Positions 54,854 to 63,483 of a DNA stretch of 64,000 nucleotides are shown here, piece after piece (the stretch's first letter is position 1; every line of letters begins with the position of its first letter). The notes beneath the pieces were generated by a model. That model saw only the letters and a list, made by a program, of their open reading frames with translations, had not been told where the DNA came from and ran no database searches. A program made the translations under genes and the position numbers. The DNA comes from an uncultured Alphaproteobacteria bacterium (lineage in GTDB: Bacteria; Pseudomonadota; Alphaproteobacteria; Geminicoccales; Geminicoccaceae). The stretch lies in contig CALBAK010000065.1 of NCBI GenBank assembly GCA_937926445.1, forward strand, positions 34,518-98,517, given 5' to 3'.

Positions 54854-56008
54854 ATGCAGCTCGTGACCACCACGGCCGATCTCGCCGCACTCTGCGACCG
54901 CCTCGCGCGCGAGCGCTACGTGACCGTCGACACCGAGTTCATGCGGGATCGGACCTATTGGCCCAAGCTCTGCCTCGTCCAACTCGCGGGCGAGCGCGAA
55001 GCGGTCGCGATCGATGCCCTCGCTGCGGGGCTCGACATGGCCCCCCTGCTCGAGCTCATGGCCGAGGAGCGGGTGCTCAAAGTCTTCCACGCCTGCCGGC
55101 AGGACCTCGAGATCTTCTGGCTCTTGATGAAGGGCCGGGTGCCGCGGCCGATCTACGACACCCAGGTGGCCGCCATGGTCTGCGGCTTCGGCGAAGAGGT
55201 GGCCTACGACACGCTCGTCCAGAAGGTGGCCAGGGCCCGGCTGGACAAGAGCTTCCGCTTCACCGACTGGTCCAAGCGGCCGCTCACCGAGGCGCAGCTC
55301 CGCTACGCGCTCGCCGATGTGACCCATCTGCGGGTGATCTACGAGCGGCTCGCGAGCCGGATCGACGCCACCGGCCGCTCGGCGTGGGTCGAGGAGGAGC
55401 TCGCCCGCATCGCCGATCCGGCCCAGTTCGAGCAGCCCCCGGAAGAGGCCTGGCGGCGGCTCAAGATCCGAACCCGCGATCCGCGTTTCCTTGCGGTCGT
55501 CCAGAAGCTCGCCGCCTGGCGCGAGCGCACCGCCCGAGCCAAGGATCTGCCGCGCCAGCGGGTGCTCAGGGACGATCTCCTGCTCGAGATCGCCGCCCAC
55601 AAACCGCGAACGGTCGAGGAGCTGCGCAGCCACGAGCGGATCAGCCTCGACCGGGCGAGCCTCGCCGGGGTCGTGGCGGCGGTCGAGGAGGCCCTCTCGA
55701 TCCCGGCAGCGGATCTGCCGGAGATCGTCGAGCCGGTCGAGCCGCCGCGCGGCATCGGTCCACTCGTCGACATGCTCAGGGTGCTCCTCAAGATCTGCTG
55801 CGAGGAGGCGGACGTGGCCCAGCGGATGGTGGCGAGCACGGCCGATCTCGAGGCGATCGCGATGGACGACGAGGCGCCCGTGCCGGCGCTCACGGGCTGG
55901 CGGCGGACGATCTTCGGCGAGGCGGCGCTCGCCTTGAAGCAGGGCCGGATCGGGCTCGCCGTCAAGGACCGGCGGCCCGTCGTGCTGTCCCTGCCGGGCC
56001 GCGGGTGA
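54854..56008 (+). CDS. rnd: Ribonuclease D
   Basis: 3'-5' exoribonuclease that trims tRNA and other stable RNA precursors. The 384-residue protein has the DEDD motifs: VTVDTEFMRDRTYWPKLCLVQLA (Asp/Glu), KVFHACRQDLEIF (Asp), and LRYALADVTHLRVIYERL (Asp), then two HRDC-type helical domains (PRFLAVVQKLAAWRERTARAKDLPRQRVLRDDLLLEIA). ATG at 54854. The stop overlaps the following epimerase gene by four bases. Confidence 0.95.
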   Translation: MQLVTTTADLAALCDRLARERYVTVDTEFMRDRTYWPKLCLVQLAGEREAVAIDALAAGLDMAPLLELMAEERVLKVFHACRQDLEIFWLLMKGRVPRPIYDTQVAAMVCGFGEEVAYDTLVQKVARARLDKSFRFTDWSKRPLTEAQLRYALADVTHLRVIYERLASRIDATGRSAWVEEELARIADPAQFEQPPEEAWRRLKIRTRDPRFLAVVQKLAAWRERTARAKDLPRQRVLRDDLLLEIAAHKPRTVEELRSHERISLDRASLAGVVAAVEEALSIPAADLPEIVEPVEPPRGIGPLVDMLRVLLKICCEEADVAQRMVASTADLEAIAMDDEAPVPALTGWRRTIFGEAALALKQGRIGLAVKDRRPVVLSLPGRG

Positions 56009-56805
56009 GCGTCCTCCTCGTCGGCCGAGGCTTTCTGGGTGCCGCGATCGCCGCGGCCCTGGGCCCGGCGGGCCGGCTCGTCGGCCACGACCGCCTCGAG
56101 GATCCGGCCCTTCTCGACGGGGTTCGAAGCGTGGTCTGGGCCGGCCGCCACCCGGCCCTCGGCACGCCAGCCTGGCGGATCGAGGAGGATCTCGAGCCCA
56201 GGCTCGCTCAGCGGGCGGCCGAGCGCGGTATCGCCTTTCTCTCGCTCGGCACCCGCAAGGTCTACGCCCCCTCCCCGTTTCCCTTGCGCGAGGACGATCC
56301 GCTCGGGCCGGCGGACCTCTACGGGGCGCACAAGCTCGCCCTCGAAGAGCGCCTCGCGGCGATCCCGCGCCTCGGGCTCACCCGGCTTCGCCTCGCCAAT
56401 CTGTTCGGATTCGAGTGCGATCCGAGACGATCGAGCTTCCTCGCGCGGCTTCTCCGCACGCTCGCCCGCGACGGCGAGGTGCGGCTCGACGCGAGCCCCT
56501 TCACGCCCCGCGACTTCCTGCCGGTGGCGTGGGGTGCCGCCTGGATCGCCCGACTAGCCCTCGAGCCGCCCGGCGGGATCGTCAATCTCGGCTCCGGCGT
56601 GGGCACACCGATCGGCCGGTTGGCCCTCGCCGTGATCGAGGGCTTCGGCCGCGGGCGGCTCGTCGTCGAGGCACCGGTCGAGCGCGACGGCTTCGTGCTC
56701 GAGGTTGCCCGGCTGCGCACGCTCCTGCCCGAGGCGGTGGTGGACCCCGCGGCGATCCTCGACGCCTGCCGGGCCATCGGCCGCCGGCTCGCGACCGAGG
56801 CCTAG
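56005..56805 (+). CDS. NAD-dependent epimerase/dehydratase family protein
   Basis: Extended SDR of 266 residues. It has a short Rossmann motif VGRGFLGAAIAAALG, the catalytic YGAHKLALEER (Tyr/Lys, about residues 107-111), TRLRLANLFGF and RDFLPVAWGAAWIARLAL, the usual substrate-side region. It may act on a nucleotide sugar, but no polysaccharide genes are adjacent. GTG at 56005 is coupled to the rnd stop. Its stop and the pdxY stop share the same CTAG. Confidence 0.87.
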   Translation: MSVLLVGRGFLGAAIAAALGPAGRLVGHDRLEDPALLDGVRSVVWAGRHPALGTPAWRIEEDLEPRLAQRAAERGIAFLSLGTRKVYAPSPFPLREDDPLGPADLYGAHKLALEERLAAIPRLGLTRLRLANLFGFECDPRRSSFLARLLRTLARDGEVRLDASPFTPRDFLPVAWGAAWIARLALEPPGGIVNLGSGVGTPIGRLALAVIEGFGRGRLVVEAPVERDGFVLEVARLRTLLPEAVVDPAAILDACRAIGRRLATEA

Positions 56806-57653
56806 CGTAGCCGGGTCGGGCGGAAGCGGTGGCTCGGCTCGACCAATTCCTTCTGCGCTTCGACGAGCAGGAGCTCGCGCGAGCCCGCCTTCCAGGTAGC
56901 CAGGACGAGACCGTACATCGCCGAAGCGGTCCGGGCGAGGGCCGCCTCGGGATCGCCCGTGCGCAACCATTCGCCGAGCAGGAGGGCCGCGAAGGCGTCC
57001 CCCGTACCGTTCAGGGTGACCGGAAGGCGCGGCGTCCAGACCACGAAGGAGCCCTCGGCACTGTCGGCGAGCATACCGAGGAGCCCCTCCTGGTCGGGCA
57101 GCGCCAGGCTCGTGACGACCACGAGCCGGGGGCCGCGCGCGCGCAGCCGTGCCGCTGCCTCGAGCGCGTCTTCGAGGTCGCGGACCTCGATTCCGGAGAG
57201 GAAGGCAAGCTCGAAGCGGTTGGGCTTGACGATCGTGGCGAGCGGCAGCACGCGGTCGCGGAGAAGTTCTGGAATGCCGGGGCGGACGAACACGCCGCGG
57301 CCGTCGTCGCCGATCACGGGGTCGCAGGCATAGACCGCCTCGGGCCGGTGCCGGCGGACGCGCTCCACCGCCTCGAGCACGATCGCGGCGGTCCCGGGGT
57401 CGCCGAGATAGCCCGAGAGCACGGCCCGGGTGCGGGCGAGTGCGCCCCGCTCCTCGAGGCCTTCGAGGATCTCGCGCTGCCAGTCGGCCGCCACGGGTCG
57501 GCCACGAAAGGCGCCGTAGCCCGTGTGGTTGGAGAACAGGACCGTCATGATCGGCCAGACCTCGAAGCCCAACCGCTGGAGCGGGAAAACGGCGGCGCTG
57601 TTGCCGACATGGCCGTAGGCGACGTGGGACTGGATCGAGAGGATGCCCTGCAC
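56802..57653 (-). CDS. pdxY: Pyridoxal kinase
   Basis: Phosphorylates pyridoxal in vitamin B6 salvage. The 283-residue ribokinase-like protein begins with [32 protein letters not shown], the hallmark of PdxY/PdxK, and has [32 protein letters not shown] and the anion-hole/catalytic region [20 protein letters not shown] at 57653 gives the standard N-terminus; the longer frame to 57731 lacks homology. It is divergent from pdxH, 104 bases away. Confidence 0.94.
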   Translation of the reverse strand: MQGILSIQSHVAYGHVGNSAAVFPLQRLGFEVWPIMTVLFSNHTGYGAFRGRPVAADWQREILEGLEERGALARTRAVLSGYLGDPGTAAIVLEAVERVRRHRPEAVYACDPVIGDDGRGVFVRPGIPELLRDRVLPLATIVKPNRFELAFLSGIEVRDLEDALEAAARLRARGPRLVVVTSLALPDQEGLLGMLADSAEGSFVVWTPRLPVTLNGTGDAFAALLLGEWLRTGDPEAALARTASAMYGLVLATWKAGSRELLLVEAQKELVEPSHRFRPTRLR

Positions 57654-57757
57654 GGGACGGTGCTCCGAGGCCACGCCGCGCGCCCCGGCGGCGGCGCGGG
57701 GCCTTCCGCAGACACCGCGCCCGGTCGTCACGAAAGCGCCATTCGGGGAGAAACGGG

Positions 57758-58390
57758 ATGAGCCGCTTGGAGGATTTGAGGGTCGACTACGAGGGACCGA
57801 TGCTGCTCGAGGAGGAAGCGGCCGAGGATCCCTTCGACCAGTTCGACACCTGGCTGCACGAGGCGCTCGGTGCCGGCCTGGTCGAGCCCAACGCGATGGC
57901 GCTCGCCACCGTCGACGCGGACGGCCGGCCGTCGCTGCGGATGGTGCTCCTCAAGGATTTCGACCGCCGCGGCTTCACCTTCTACACGAACTACGAGAGC
58001 CGCAAGGGCCGGGAGCTCGCGCTGCGGCCGGTGGCGGCGCTCCTCTTCTTCTGGGACAAGCTGCATCGCCAGGTGCGGATCGAAGGGCGGGTCGAGAGGG
58101 TCGATCCGGCCGAGGCCGACGCCTACTTCGCGAAGCGCCCTTACGGCAGCCGGATCGGGGCGCTCGCGAGCCCGCAGAGCCGGCCGATCGACCGGCACGA
58201 CCTCGCCCGCCGGTTCCAGGAGCTGGCCGAGCGTTATCCCGAGAGCCCGCCACGCCCGCCGCACTGGGGTGGCTATCGGGTCGTGCCCGATCGGTTCGAA
58301 TTCTGGCAGGGCCGCCGCTCGCGGCTGCACGACCGGCTCGACTATCGCCGGACGGGCTCGGGCTGGGAGCGCGTGCGCCTCGCACCCTGA
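57758..58390 (+). CDS. pdxH: Pyridoxamine 5'-phosphate oxidase
   Basis: FMN enzyme that makes pyridoxal 5'-phosphate from PNP or PMP. The 210-residue protein has [45 protein letters not shown] (FMN/PLP sites), [28 protein letters not shown], and the C-terminal [27 protein letters not shown] signature. ATG at 57758. Together with pdxY it forms the salvage route for PLP, needed by the aminotransferases. Confidence 0.96.
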   Translation: MSRLEDLRVDYEGPMLLEEEAAEDPFDQFDTWLHEALGAGLVEPNAMALATVDADGRPSLRMVLLKDFDRRGFTFYTNYESRKGRELALRPVAALLFFWDKLHRQVRIEGRVERVDPAEADAYFAKRPYGSRIGALASPQSRPIDRHDLARRFQELAERYPESPPRPPHWGGYRVVPDRFEFWQGRRSRLHDRLDYRRTGSGWERVRLAP

Positions 58391-58460
58391 GCGGCGCCGC
58401 GGCTTGCCGCGCTCGCTTTCCGCCGCCATCTTGAGGCTGGCCGGCGGAGGGTAACGGGCG

Positions 58461-59195
58461 ATGGCCGAGCGCAAGAACGTGTTCATCACCGGAGCGAGCC
58501 GTGGGATCGGGCACGCCACGGCGGCCTATTTCGTCCGCCAGGGCTGGCGGGCGATCACCTGCTCGCGCGACGAGGTGCCGCCGCAATGCCCGCGCAACGA
58601 GCGACACGCCCACATCACGATCGATCTTGCCGAGACGCACCGTCTCTCCGAGGCGGTGGCTCAGCTCGAGCACCTCCTGAACGGCCAGGAGCTCCATGCG
58701 CTCGTCAACAACGCCGGCTATTCGCCCAAGGCCGAGGGCGGCAAGCGGCTCGGCTGTCTCGACGGGACCATGGAGGTCTGGGAGAAGACCTTCGCGATCA
58801 ACTTCTTCGCACCCGTCTATTTCAGCCGCGCCTGCGCGCCCTTGCTGGCCCGCACCCAGGGTTCGATCGTCAATTTGACCTCGATCGCGGGCTCGCGCGT
58901 GCATCCCTTCGCCGGCTCCGCTTACGCCACGAGCAAGGCCGCCTTGACCGCCCTCACCCGCGAGCTCGCCGCCGATCTCGCCCATCTCGGCATCCGGGTG
59001 AACGCGGTCTGCCCGGGCGAGATCAACACCGCCATTCTCTCGCCCGGCACCGAGCAGCTCGTCGAGCGGATCCCGCTCCGGCGGCTCGGCTCGCCCGAGG
59101 AGGTCGCCTCGATCATCTATTTCCTCTGCAGCGAGGGTGCCTCCTACATCACCGGCGCCGAGATCCCGGTCAACGGCGGCCAGGACGTCTATTGA
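58461..59195 (+). CDS. SDR family oxidoreductase
   Basis: Classical short-chain dehydrogenase of 244 residues. NAD(P) motif ITGASRGIGHATAAYF, NNAGYSPKAEGG, Ser in NLTSIAGSR, YATSK (catalytic Tyr/Lys), and the late NTAILSPGTEQLVERIPLRRLGSPEEVASIIYFLCSEGASYITGAEIPVNGGQDVY, which is typical of FabG/BDH-like members. Substrate uncertain. ATG at 58461 follows a GGAGGG site. Downstream of pdxH on the same strand. Confidence 0.92.
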   Translation: MAERKNVFITGASRGIGHATAAYFVRQGWRAITCSRDEVPPQCPRNERHAHITIDLAETHRLSEAVAQLEHLLNGQELHALVNNAGYSPKAEGGKRLGCLDGTMEVWEKTFAINFFAPVYFSRACAPLLARTQGSIVNLTSIAGSRVHPFAGSAYATSKAALTALTRELAADLAHLGIRVNAVCPGEINTAILSPGTEQLVERIPLRRLGSPEEVASIIYFLCSEGASYITGAEIPVNGGQDVY

Positions 59196-59440
59196 GGCGG
59201 GTCCGGCGGGCCGGCGGCGGCGAGGGCCGAGGCTCGGCCCTCCTCGCGGCGGACCGTGAGCCAGCTCGAGGCCCGCGCGCGCTCCGGCGAGCGCGCCGGT
59301 TCGGCCGCGAACGGCGGGCCCGCCGAGCCGGATCGCGGCGCCGGATCGCCCGACCCGAGCACCGGCCCCTCGAGCGCGCCGAGCAGCTGCAAGGCGAACA
59401 CCGCGAGCACAGCGGACCCGGCCATCCCGTCCCTCTCCAC
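59189..59440 (-). CDS. Doubtful small exported protein
   Basis: An 83-residue frame with an N-terminal hydrophobic segment (MAGSAVLAVFALQLLGALEG) that could be a signal or anchor, followed by a Pro/Ala/Arg-rich tail. No homology recognised. It overlaps the end of the convergent SDR gene by seven bases and occupies most of the gap to the quinone reductase. Could be a chance frame. Confidence 0.35.
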   Translation of the reverse strand: MERDGMAGSAVLAVFALQLLGALEGPVLGSGDPAPRSGSAGPPFAAEPARSPERARASSWLTVRREEGRASALAAAGPPDPPQ

Positions 59441-59480
59441 CTTCGCCGCCCGATCCTGGCGGATCGGTGTTGCGGGGGAG

Positions 59481-60278
59481 TTAACGGGCGGAAGGTTTCG
59501 CCCGCGTGCCGCCCGCCGGTAGGCCGCGGTTCGAGGATCGCGCGGCGGCTCGGGGCTCGCCCGCTATGGCGTCGGCGTTCGGCAGCGGTCGCATCTCGCG
59601 ATCGAACCGGTCGAGGCTCGGCATCGGCAGGGGCTCGAGCCGGTCGAGCGCTTGCAGGTAGCGGTCGAGCGCGTCGAGCATCGCCCCTCGTGTCGCCTCG
59701 TCGACATAGGGCACGTGCCAGGCCACGAAGGGCGGCAGGACCGCGTACCCGACATAGCCGAGCGTACCCTGCAAGAGATGCTTGAGCATGCCCTCGAGCG
59801 GACCGTGGATGCCGCCCTCGGCGAGCATGTGCGCGCGCGAGCCGGCGGCGATCAGGCAGAGCGCCCGCCTTCCGGCGAGCCCGCCTCGGTCGTAGAAGCG
59901 CCGCCCGCCATAGAACGGGCCCGAGAGCAACACCCGGTCGATCCAGCCCTTGAGGATCGCTGGCACCGAGAACCACCAGAGCGGGAAGGAGAGCAGCAGG
60001 AGCTCGGCCGCCATCAGCTTCTCCACCTCCGCCGCGATGTCCGGGGCGAGCGTGCCGGTCTCGAAAGCGTGGCGCTGCTCGAGGGCGTAGACGAGGTGAC
60101 CGGGATCGCACCGGTCGTGGAAGTCTTCGGCCTTGGCCACCGGGTCGAAGCGCATCGCGTAGAGGTCGGAGACCGTCACCACGTGGCCCGCGCCTTCGAG
60201 CGTCGCGATGGCCCGATCCCGCATCGCCGCGCAGAAGGAGTGCGGCTCAGGGTGGGCGTGGACGAGCAGCACGTTCAA
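59481..60278 (-). CDS. NAD(P)H dehydrogenase (quinone), flavodoxin-like fold
   Basis: FMN- or FAD-dependent quinone reductase of the KefF/NQO1/MdaB type, 265 residues. It starts VLLVHAHPEPHSFCAAM, then VTVSDLYAMRFDPVAKAEDF, LLLLSFPLWWFSVPAILKGWIDRVL (family hallmark) and GGIHGPLEGMLKHLLQGTLGYVGY. The TTG start at 60278 is supported by its overlap with the stop of the ABC permease gene. It protects against quinones or supplies reduced substrate. Placement behind a polyamine-type importer is unusual. Confidence 0.9.
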   Translation of the reverse strand: MNVLLVHAHPEPHSFCAAMRDRAIATLEGAGHVVTVSDLYAMRFDPVAKAEDFHDRCDPGHLVYALEQRHAFETGTLAPDIAAEVEKLMAAELLLLSFPLWWFSVPAILKGWIDRVLLSGPFYGGRRFYDRGGLAGRRALCLIAAGSRAHMLAEGGIHGPLEGMLKHLLQGTLGYVGYAVLPPFVAWHVPYVDEATRGAMLDALDRYLQALDRLEPLPMPSLDRFDREMRPLPNADAIAGEPRAAARSSNRGLPAGGTRAKPSAR

Positions 60279-61084
60279 GGTGCTATGCCCCTCAGACGCG
60301 CACTTCGCCGGCGCAGGAGCTCGGCCACCACGAGGAGGAGCACGGCGAGCGCCACGAGAACGGTGGCGGCCGCCAGGATCTCCGGGTTGATCTCCTCGCG
60401 GATGCCGTCGAACATCTGCCGCGGCAGGGTGCGCTGGGCGGGGCCGGTGAGGAAGAGGGCCACCACCACCTCGTCGAAGGAAGTCACGAAGGCGAAGAGG
60501 GCTCCGCTCACCACGCCCGGTGCGATGATCGGCAACGTGACCTTGCGGAAGGCGAGCCAGGGCGGGGCGCCCAGGCCGTGCGCGGCACGCACGAGCGTGG
60601 GATCGAGGGCGCCGAGCGTGGCCGAGACGGTCACGAGCACGAAGGGGGCGCCAAGCACCGTGTGCGCGATGGCGAGGCCCAGGAGGCTGCTCGTGAGGCC
60701 GAGCCGCTCGTAGAAGAAATAGGCGCCGGTCGCGAGGATGATGACCGGCACGATCATGGGCGAGAGCATGAGCGCCATGAGGAGGCCCTTGCCTGCGAAG
60801 CGGGCGCGGGCGAGACCCATGGCGGCGAGCGTGCCGAGCAGGGTGGCGAGCAGGGTCGCGATCGCCCCCACGATCAAGCTGTTCTTCAGCGTGATCCGCC
60901 AGGGCTCGTGCTCGAGCAAGCGGGCGTACCAGCGAAGGCTCAGACCCGGCAGCGGAAAGTGGAGAAAGGCGCCGGCCGAAAAGGAGAGCGGCACGATCAC
61001 GAGAATCGGCAGGACGAGAAAGAGCAGCACCAGGAGGGCAAAGGCCCAGAGTGTCGCCCGGCCGAGGAGCCCGCTGCCGAGCAT
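60275..61084 (-). CDS. Spermidine/putrescine-type ABC transporter permease (PotC-like)
   Basis: Inner-membrane permease of 269 residues with six helices. Features include the N-terminal LVLPILVIVPLSFSAGAFLHFPLPGLSLRWY, KNSLIVGAIATLLATLLGTLAAMGLAR and the EAA loop VRAAHGLGAPPWLAFRKVTLPIIAPGVVSGALFAF followed by TSFDEVVVALFL, diagnostic of PotC. ATG at 61084, three bases after the PotB-like stop. No ATPase gene is present in this window, so the PotA subunit is encoded elsewhere. Confidence 0.93.
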   Translation of the reverse strand: MLGSGLLGRATLWAFALLVLLFLVLPILVIVPLSFSAGAFLHFPLPGLSLRWYARLLEHEPWRITLKNSLIVGAIATLLATLLGTLAAMGLARARFAGKGLLMALMLSPMIVPVIILATGAYFFYERLGLTSSLLGLAIAHTVLGAPFVLVTVSATLGALDPTLVRAAHGLGAPPWLAFRKVTLPIIAPGVVSGALFAFVTSFDEVVVALFLTGPAQRTLPRQMFDGIREEINPEILAAATVLVALAVLLLVVAELLRRRSARLRGIAP

Positions 61085-61087
61085 CGC

Positions 61088-62311
61088 TCAGCCGAGCCGC
61101 AGCCGGTCGATGCCCACGAGCCGGGCATAGACCACGTAGAGGAGGAGTGTGGCGACCAGGAGCAGCGTGGCCAGTGCGGCGGCCATCCCCCAGTTGGCCG
61201 TCTGCAGCGTGAAGAAGGCCACGAAGTAGCTGATCATCTGGTCGGCGGCACCGCCCACCAGCGCCGGGGTGATGTAGTAGCCGAGAGCGAGGATGAAGAC
61301 GAGCAGGCAGCCCGCCGCCACCCCCGGCATGGAGAGCGGCAGATAGACCTTGCGGAAGGCGAGGAAGGGTGTGGCGCCGAGGGAGAGAGCGGCCCGGGTC
61401 AAGGAGAGCGGGATACCGCGCATGACGCTGTAGAGCGGCAGCACCATGAAGGGCATGAGCACGTGCGTCATCGCGACGAGCACGCCCGTGCGGTTGAACA
61501 CGAGCGCCACGGGCTCGGCCAGGAGCCCGAGCCGGACGAGCAGATCGTTGATCACACCCTCGCGCTGCAGGAGCACGATCCAAGCGGCGGTGCGCACGAG
61601 CAGGGAGGTCCAGAACGGCAGGAGGACCAGGATCAAAAGCGGGTTCGCCCAACGCTCGGGCAGCGTGGCGAGGAGATAAGCGAGGGGATAGCCCAGGATC
61701 AGGCAGAAGAGGGTGACGAGTGCGCTGATCCAGAAGGTGCGCAGGAGGACGTCGAGATAGATCGCCTGGTCGGGCGGTACGCGGACGATGGCGTCGTGGT
61801 CGTCGCGGTGCAGGTCGATCGCGGCCAACAGGAAGATGTCGGTCCAGGGCCGGGCGGCCCGCCGCAAGCCGGCCCAGATCGCGGGCTCGCCCCAGGCGGG
61901 ATCGATCGCCACGAGCGTCTCGAGCCAGCTGCCCTGCGGGCCGTCGGGCAGGCGCCGGGCGGTCGAGAGGATCAGGTTGCGCCAGCCCGCCTCCTCGCGG
62001 TTGAGCCGCTGGGCGACCATCGCCGATTGGCGGCGGGCGTGCGCTTCCTTGAGCTCCGCGGCGACGATCGCCACCACCGGCTCGGGCGGCGGCCCGAGAC
62101 CCTGCCAGGCGCGCAGCGCCTCGGTGCTGCGCGGCATGGCGATGGCGAGCTCGCTGTTCTCCACCGCCTTGGCGAGCATGCCGAGGATCGGGAGGAGGAA
62201 AAAGACGACGAGAAAGGCGGTGAGCGGCAGCGCCAGGGCGAGACCACCGAGCGTGCTACGCCGCTCGGCGCGGCGCAGGGCCCGGCGCAGCTCGACGGCG
62301 GACGTGGCCAT
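61088..62311 (-). CDS. ABC transporter permease (PotB-like) with a large periplasmic insert
   Basis: Partner permease of 407 residues, longer than classical PotB (about 285). After TM1 (PLTAFLVVFFLLPILGMLAKAVENSE) there is a roughly 140-residue hydrophilic insert (about residues 55-195) before the usual TM2 onward (TFWISALVTLFCLILGYPLAYLLATLP). The EAA loop LSLGATPFLAFRKVYLPLSMPGVAAGCLLVF is intact. Related long permeases occur in other Alphaproteobacteria. ATG at 62311. A stable hairpin separates it from the binding protein gene. Confidence 0.92.
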   Translation of the reverse strand: MATSAVELRRALRRAERRSTLGGLALALPLTAFLVVFFLLPILGMLAKAVENSELAIAMPRSTEALRAWQGLGPPPEPVVAIVAAELKEAHARRQSAMVAQRLNREEAGWRNLILSTARRLPDGPQGSWLETLVAIDPAWGEPAIWAGLRRAARPWTDIFLLAAIDLHRDDHDAIVRVPPDQAIYLDVLLRTFWISALVTLFCLILGYPLAYLLATLPERWANPLLILVLLPFWTSLLVRTAAWIVLLQREGVINDLLVRLGLLAEPVALVFNRTGVLVAMTHVLMPFMVLPLYSVMRGIPLSLTRAALSLGATPFLAFRKVYLPLSMPGVAAGCLLVFILALGYYITPALVGGAADQMISYFVAFFTLQTANWGMAAALATLLLVATLLLYVVYARLVGIDRLRLG

Positions 62312-62321
62312 CAGCGGAGGC

Positions 62322-62357
62322 GGCGGACGGCCGCCACGTTCGGGGCGGCCGTCCGCC
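62322..62357 (-). promoter_or_regulatory. Stable intercistronic hairpin between binding protein and permease
   Basis: A perfect 14-base-pair inverted repeat (GGCGGACGGCCGCC at 62322-62335 with its complement at 62344-62357, loop of 8). There is no T-tract. In many ABC operons such a hairpin protects the upstream binding-protein message and lowers downstream permease expression. Confidence 0.7.
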
Positions 62358-62363
62358 CGCGGC

Positions 62364-63413
62364 TCACTTCTGCGCCGCCCAGGCGTTGAACCGCTCGGTG
62401 AGCTTCTCGACGTTCTCGACCCAGAAGCTCGCGTCGAAGAACACGCCGTGCGGCAGGTTCTGCGGCGAGGAGGGGATGTCGGCCGCGAACTCGGCCGGCA
62501 CGAGCTCGCCGGCGTCGACACGGGTCGGGCCGTAGGGGATGATCGCCGGCAACTTGGCCTGGTTCTCCGGCCGGGTGAGGTACCGGACGAGCTCGAAGGC
62601 TTCGGCCTTCTTGGGCGAGTTCTTGAGGATCACCCAAGAGTCGATCTGATAGACGAAGCCGGCGTTCCAAGCGATCTTGAAGTTGCGCTTGTCCTGCCGG
62701 TTGGCGGCGGTGATGCGGCCGTTGTAAGCCGAGGTCATGGCGACCTCGCCCGAGGCCAAAAGCTGCGGCGGCTGGGCACCGGCCTCCCAGAAGATCAGGT
62801 CCTTCTTGATGCTGTCGAGCTTGGCGAAGGCCTTGTCGATCCCGCCGGGGGCCCTGAGCGCCTCGTAGACCTCGGCGGGCGGCACGCCCTGGGCCATGGT
62901 CGCGAACTCGAGGGCCTGACGCGGACCCTTCCTGAGCGCGCGCTTGCCCGGGAATTTCCGGGTGTCGAAGAAGTCGGCCCAGGAAGCGGGCCCACCGGTC
63001 GGGAACTTGTTGCCGTCGTAGGCCAGGATCGTGGCCCAGACGATGGCACCCACGCCGCATTCGTGGACCGCGGCCGGCAGGAACTTGTCCTTGCCGCCGA
63101 GCGCCTGCCAGTCGAGCGGCTCCAGGATCCCTTCTTCGCAACCCAACACGAGCTCGTCGGTCTCGACCTGGACGACGTCCCACACGGGCGTGCCCTGCGC
63201 CTTGGTGCGCAACACACCGATGCCGCCGTCCCAGGTGTCCTCGACGAGCTTGATGCCGGTCTCCTTCTGGAAGGGCGCGAAGTAGAGCTCGCGCTGGGCG
63301 TTCTGATAGGCGCCACCCCAGGAGGTGATGGTGAGGTCGCGGGCCGCCGCGGGCAGGGCCGCGGTCAGAAGGGCCGCCGCGAAGGCGGCCGCGAGCGTTC
63401 CGGTCGAGCGCAT
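62364..63413 (-). CDS. Extracellular solute-binding protein (spermidine/putrescine-like, family 1)
   Basis: Periplasmic receptor of 349 residues. Signal peptide MRSTGTLAAAFAAALLTAAL (cut near AAA-RDL), then LTITSWGGAYQNAQRELYFAPFQKETGIKL, WDVVQVETDEL, CGVGAIVWATILAYDGNKFP, SWADFFDTRKFPGKRALRKGP and MTSAYNGRI. This is the pattern of the PotD/AfuA relatives common in Alphaproteobacteria whose ligands are polyamines or other small cations, but the ligand here is unknown. First gene of the operon with two permeases and the quinone reductase. Confidence 0.93.
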   Translation of the reverse strand: MRSTGTLAAAFAAALLTAALPAAARDLTITSWGGAYQNAQRELYFAPFQKETGIKLVEDTWDGGIGVLRTKAQGTPVWDVVQVETDELVLGCEEGILEPLDWQALGGKDKFLPAAVHECGVGAIVWATILAYDGNKFPTGGPASWADFFDTRKFPGKRALRKGPRQALEFATMAQGVPPAEVYEALRAPGGIDKAFAKLDSIKKDLIFWEAGAQPPQLLASGEVAMTSAYNGRITAANRQDKRNFKIAWNAGFVYQIDSWVILKNSPKKAEAFELVRYLTRPENQAKLPAIIPYGPTRVDAGELVPAEFAADIPSSPQNLPHGVFFDASFWVENVEKLTERFNAWAAQK

Positions 63414-63483
63414 CCGATCCTCCCAGCCGAGCGTTCGGTGCGGGGCAGATTGGCGCTCCGAGCGGACCTCGTCCAGGGCCGGA

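Noticed and set aside
60578..62389. 603-codon plus-strand frame rich in charged residues
   Set aside because: Antisense of the two PotB/PotC-like permeases; no domain is recognisable.
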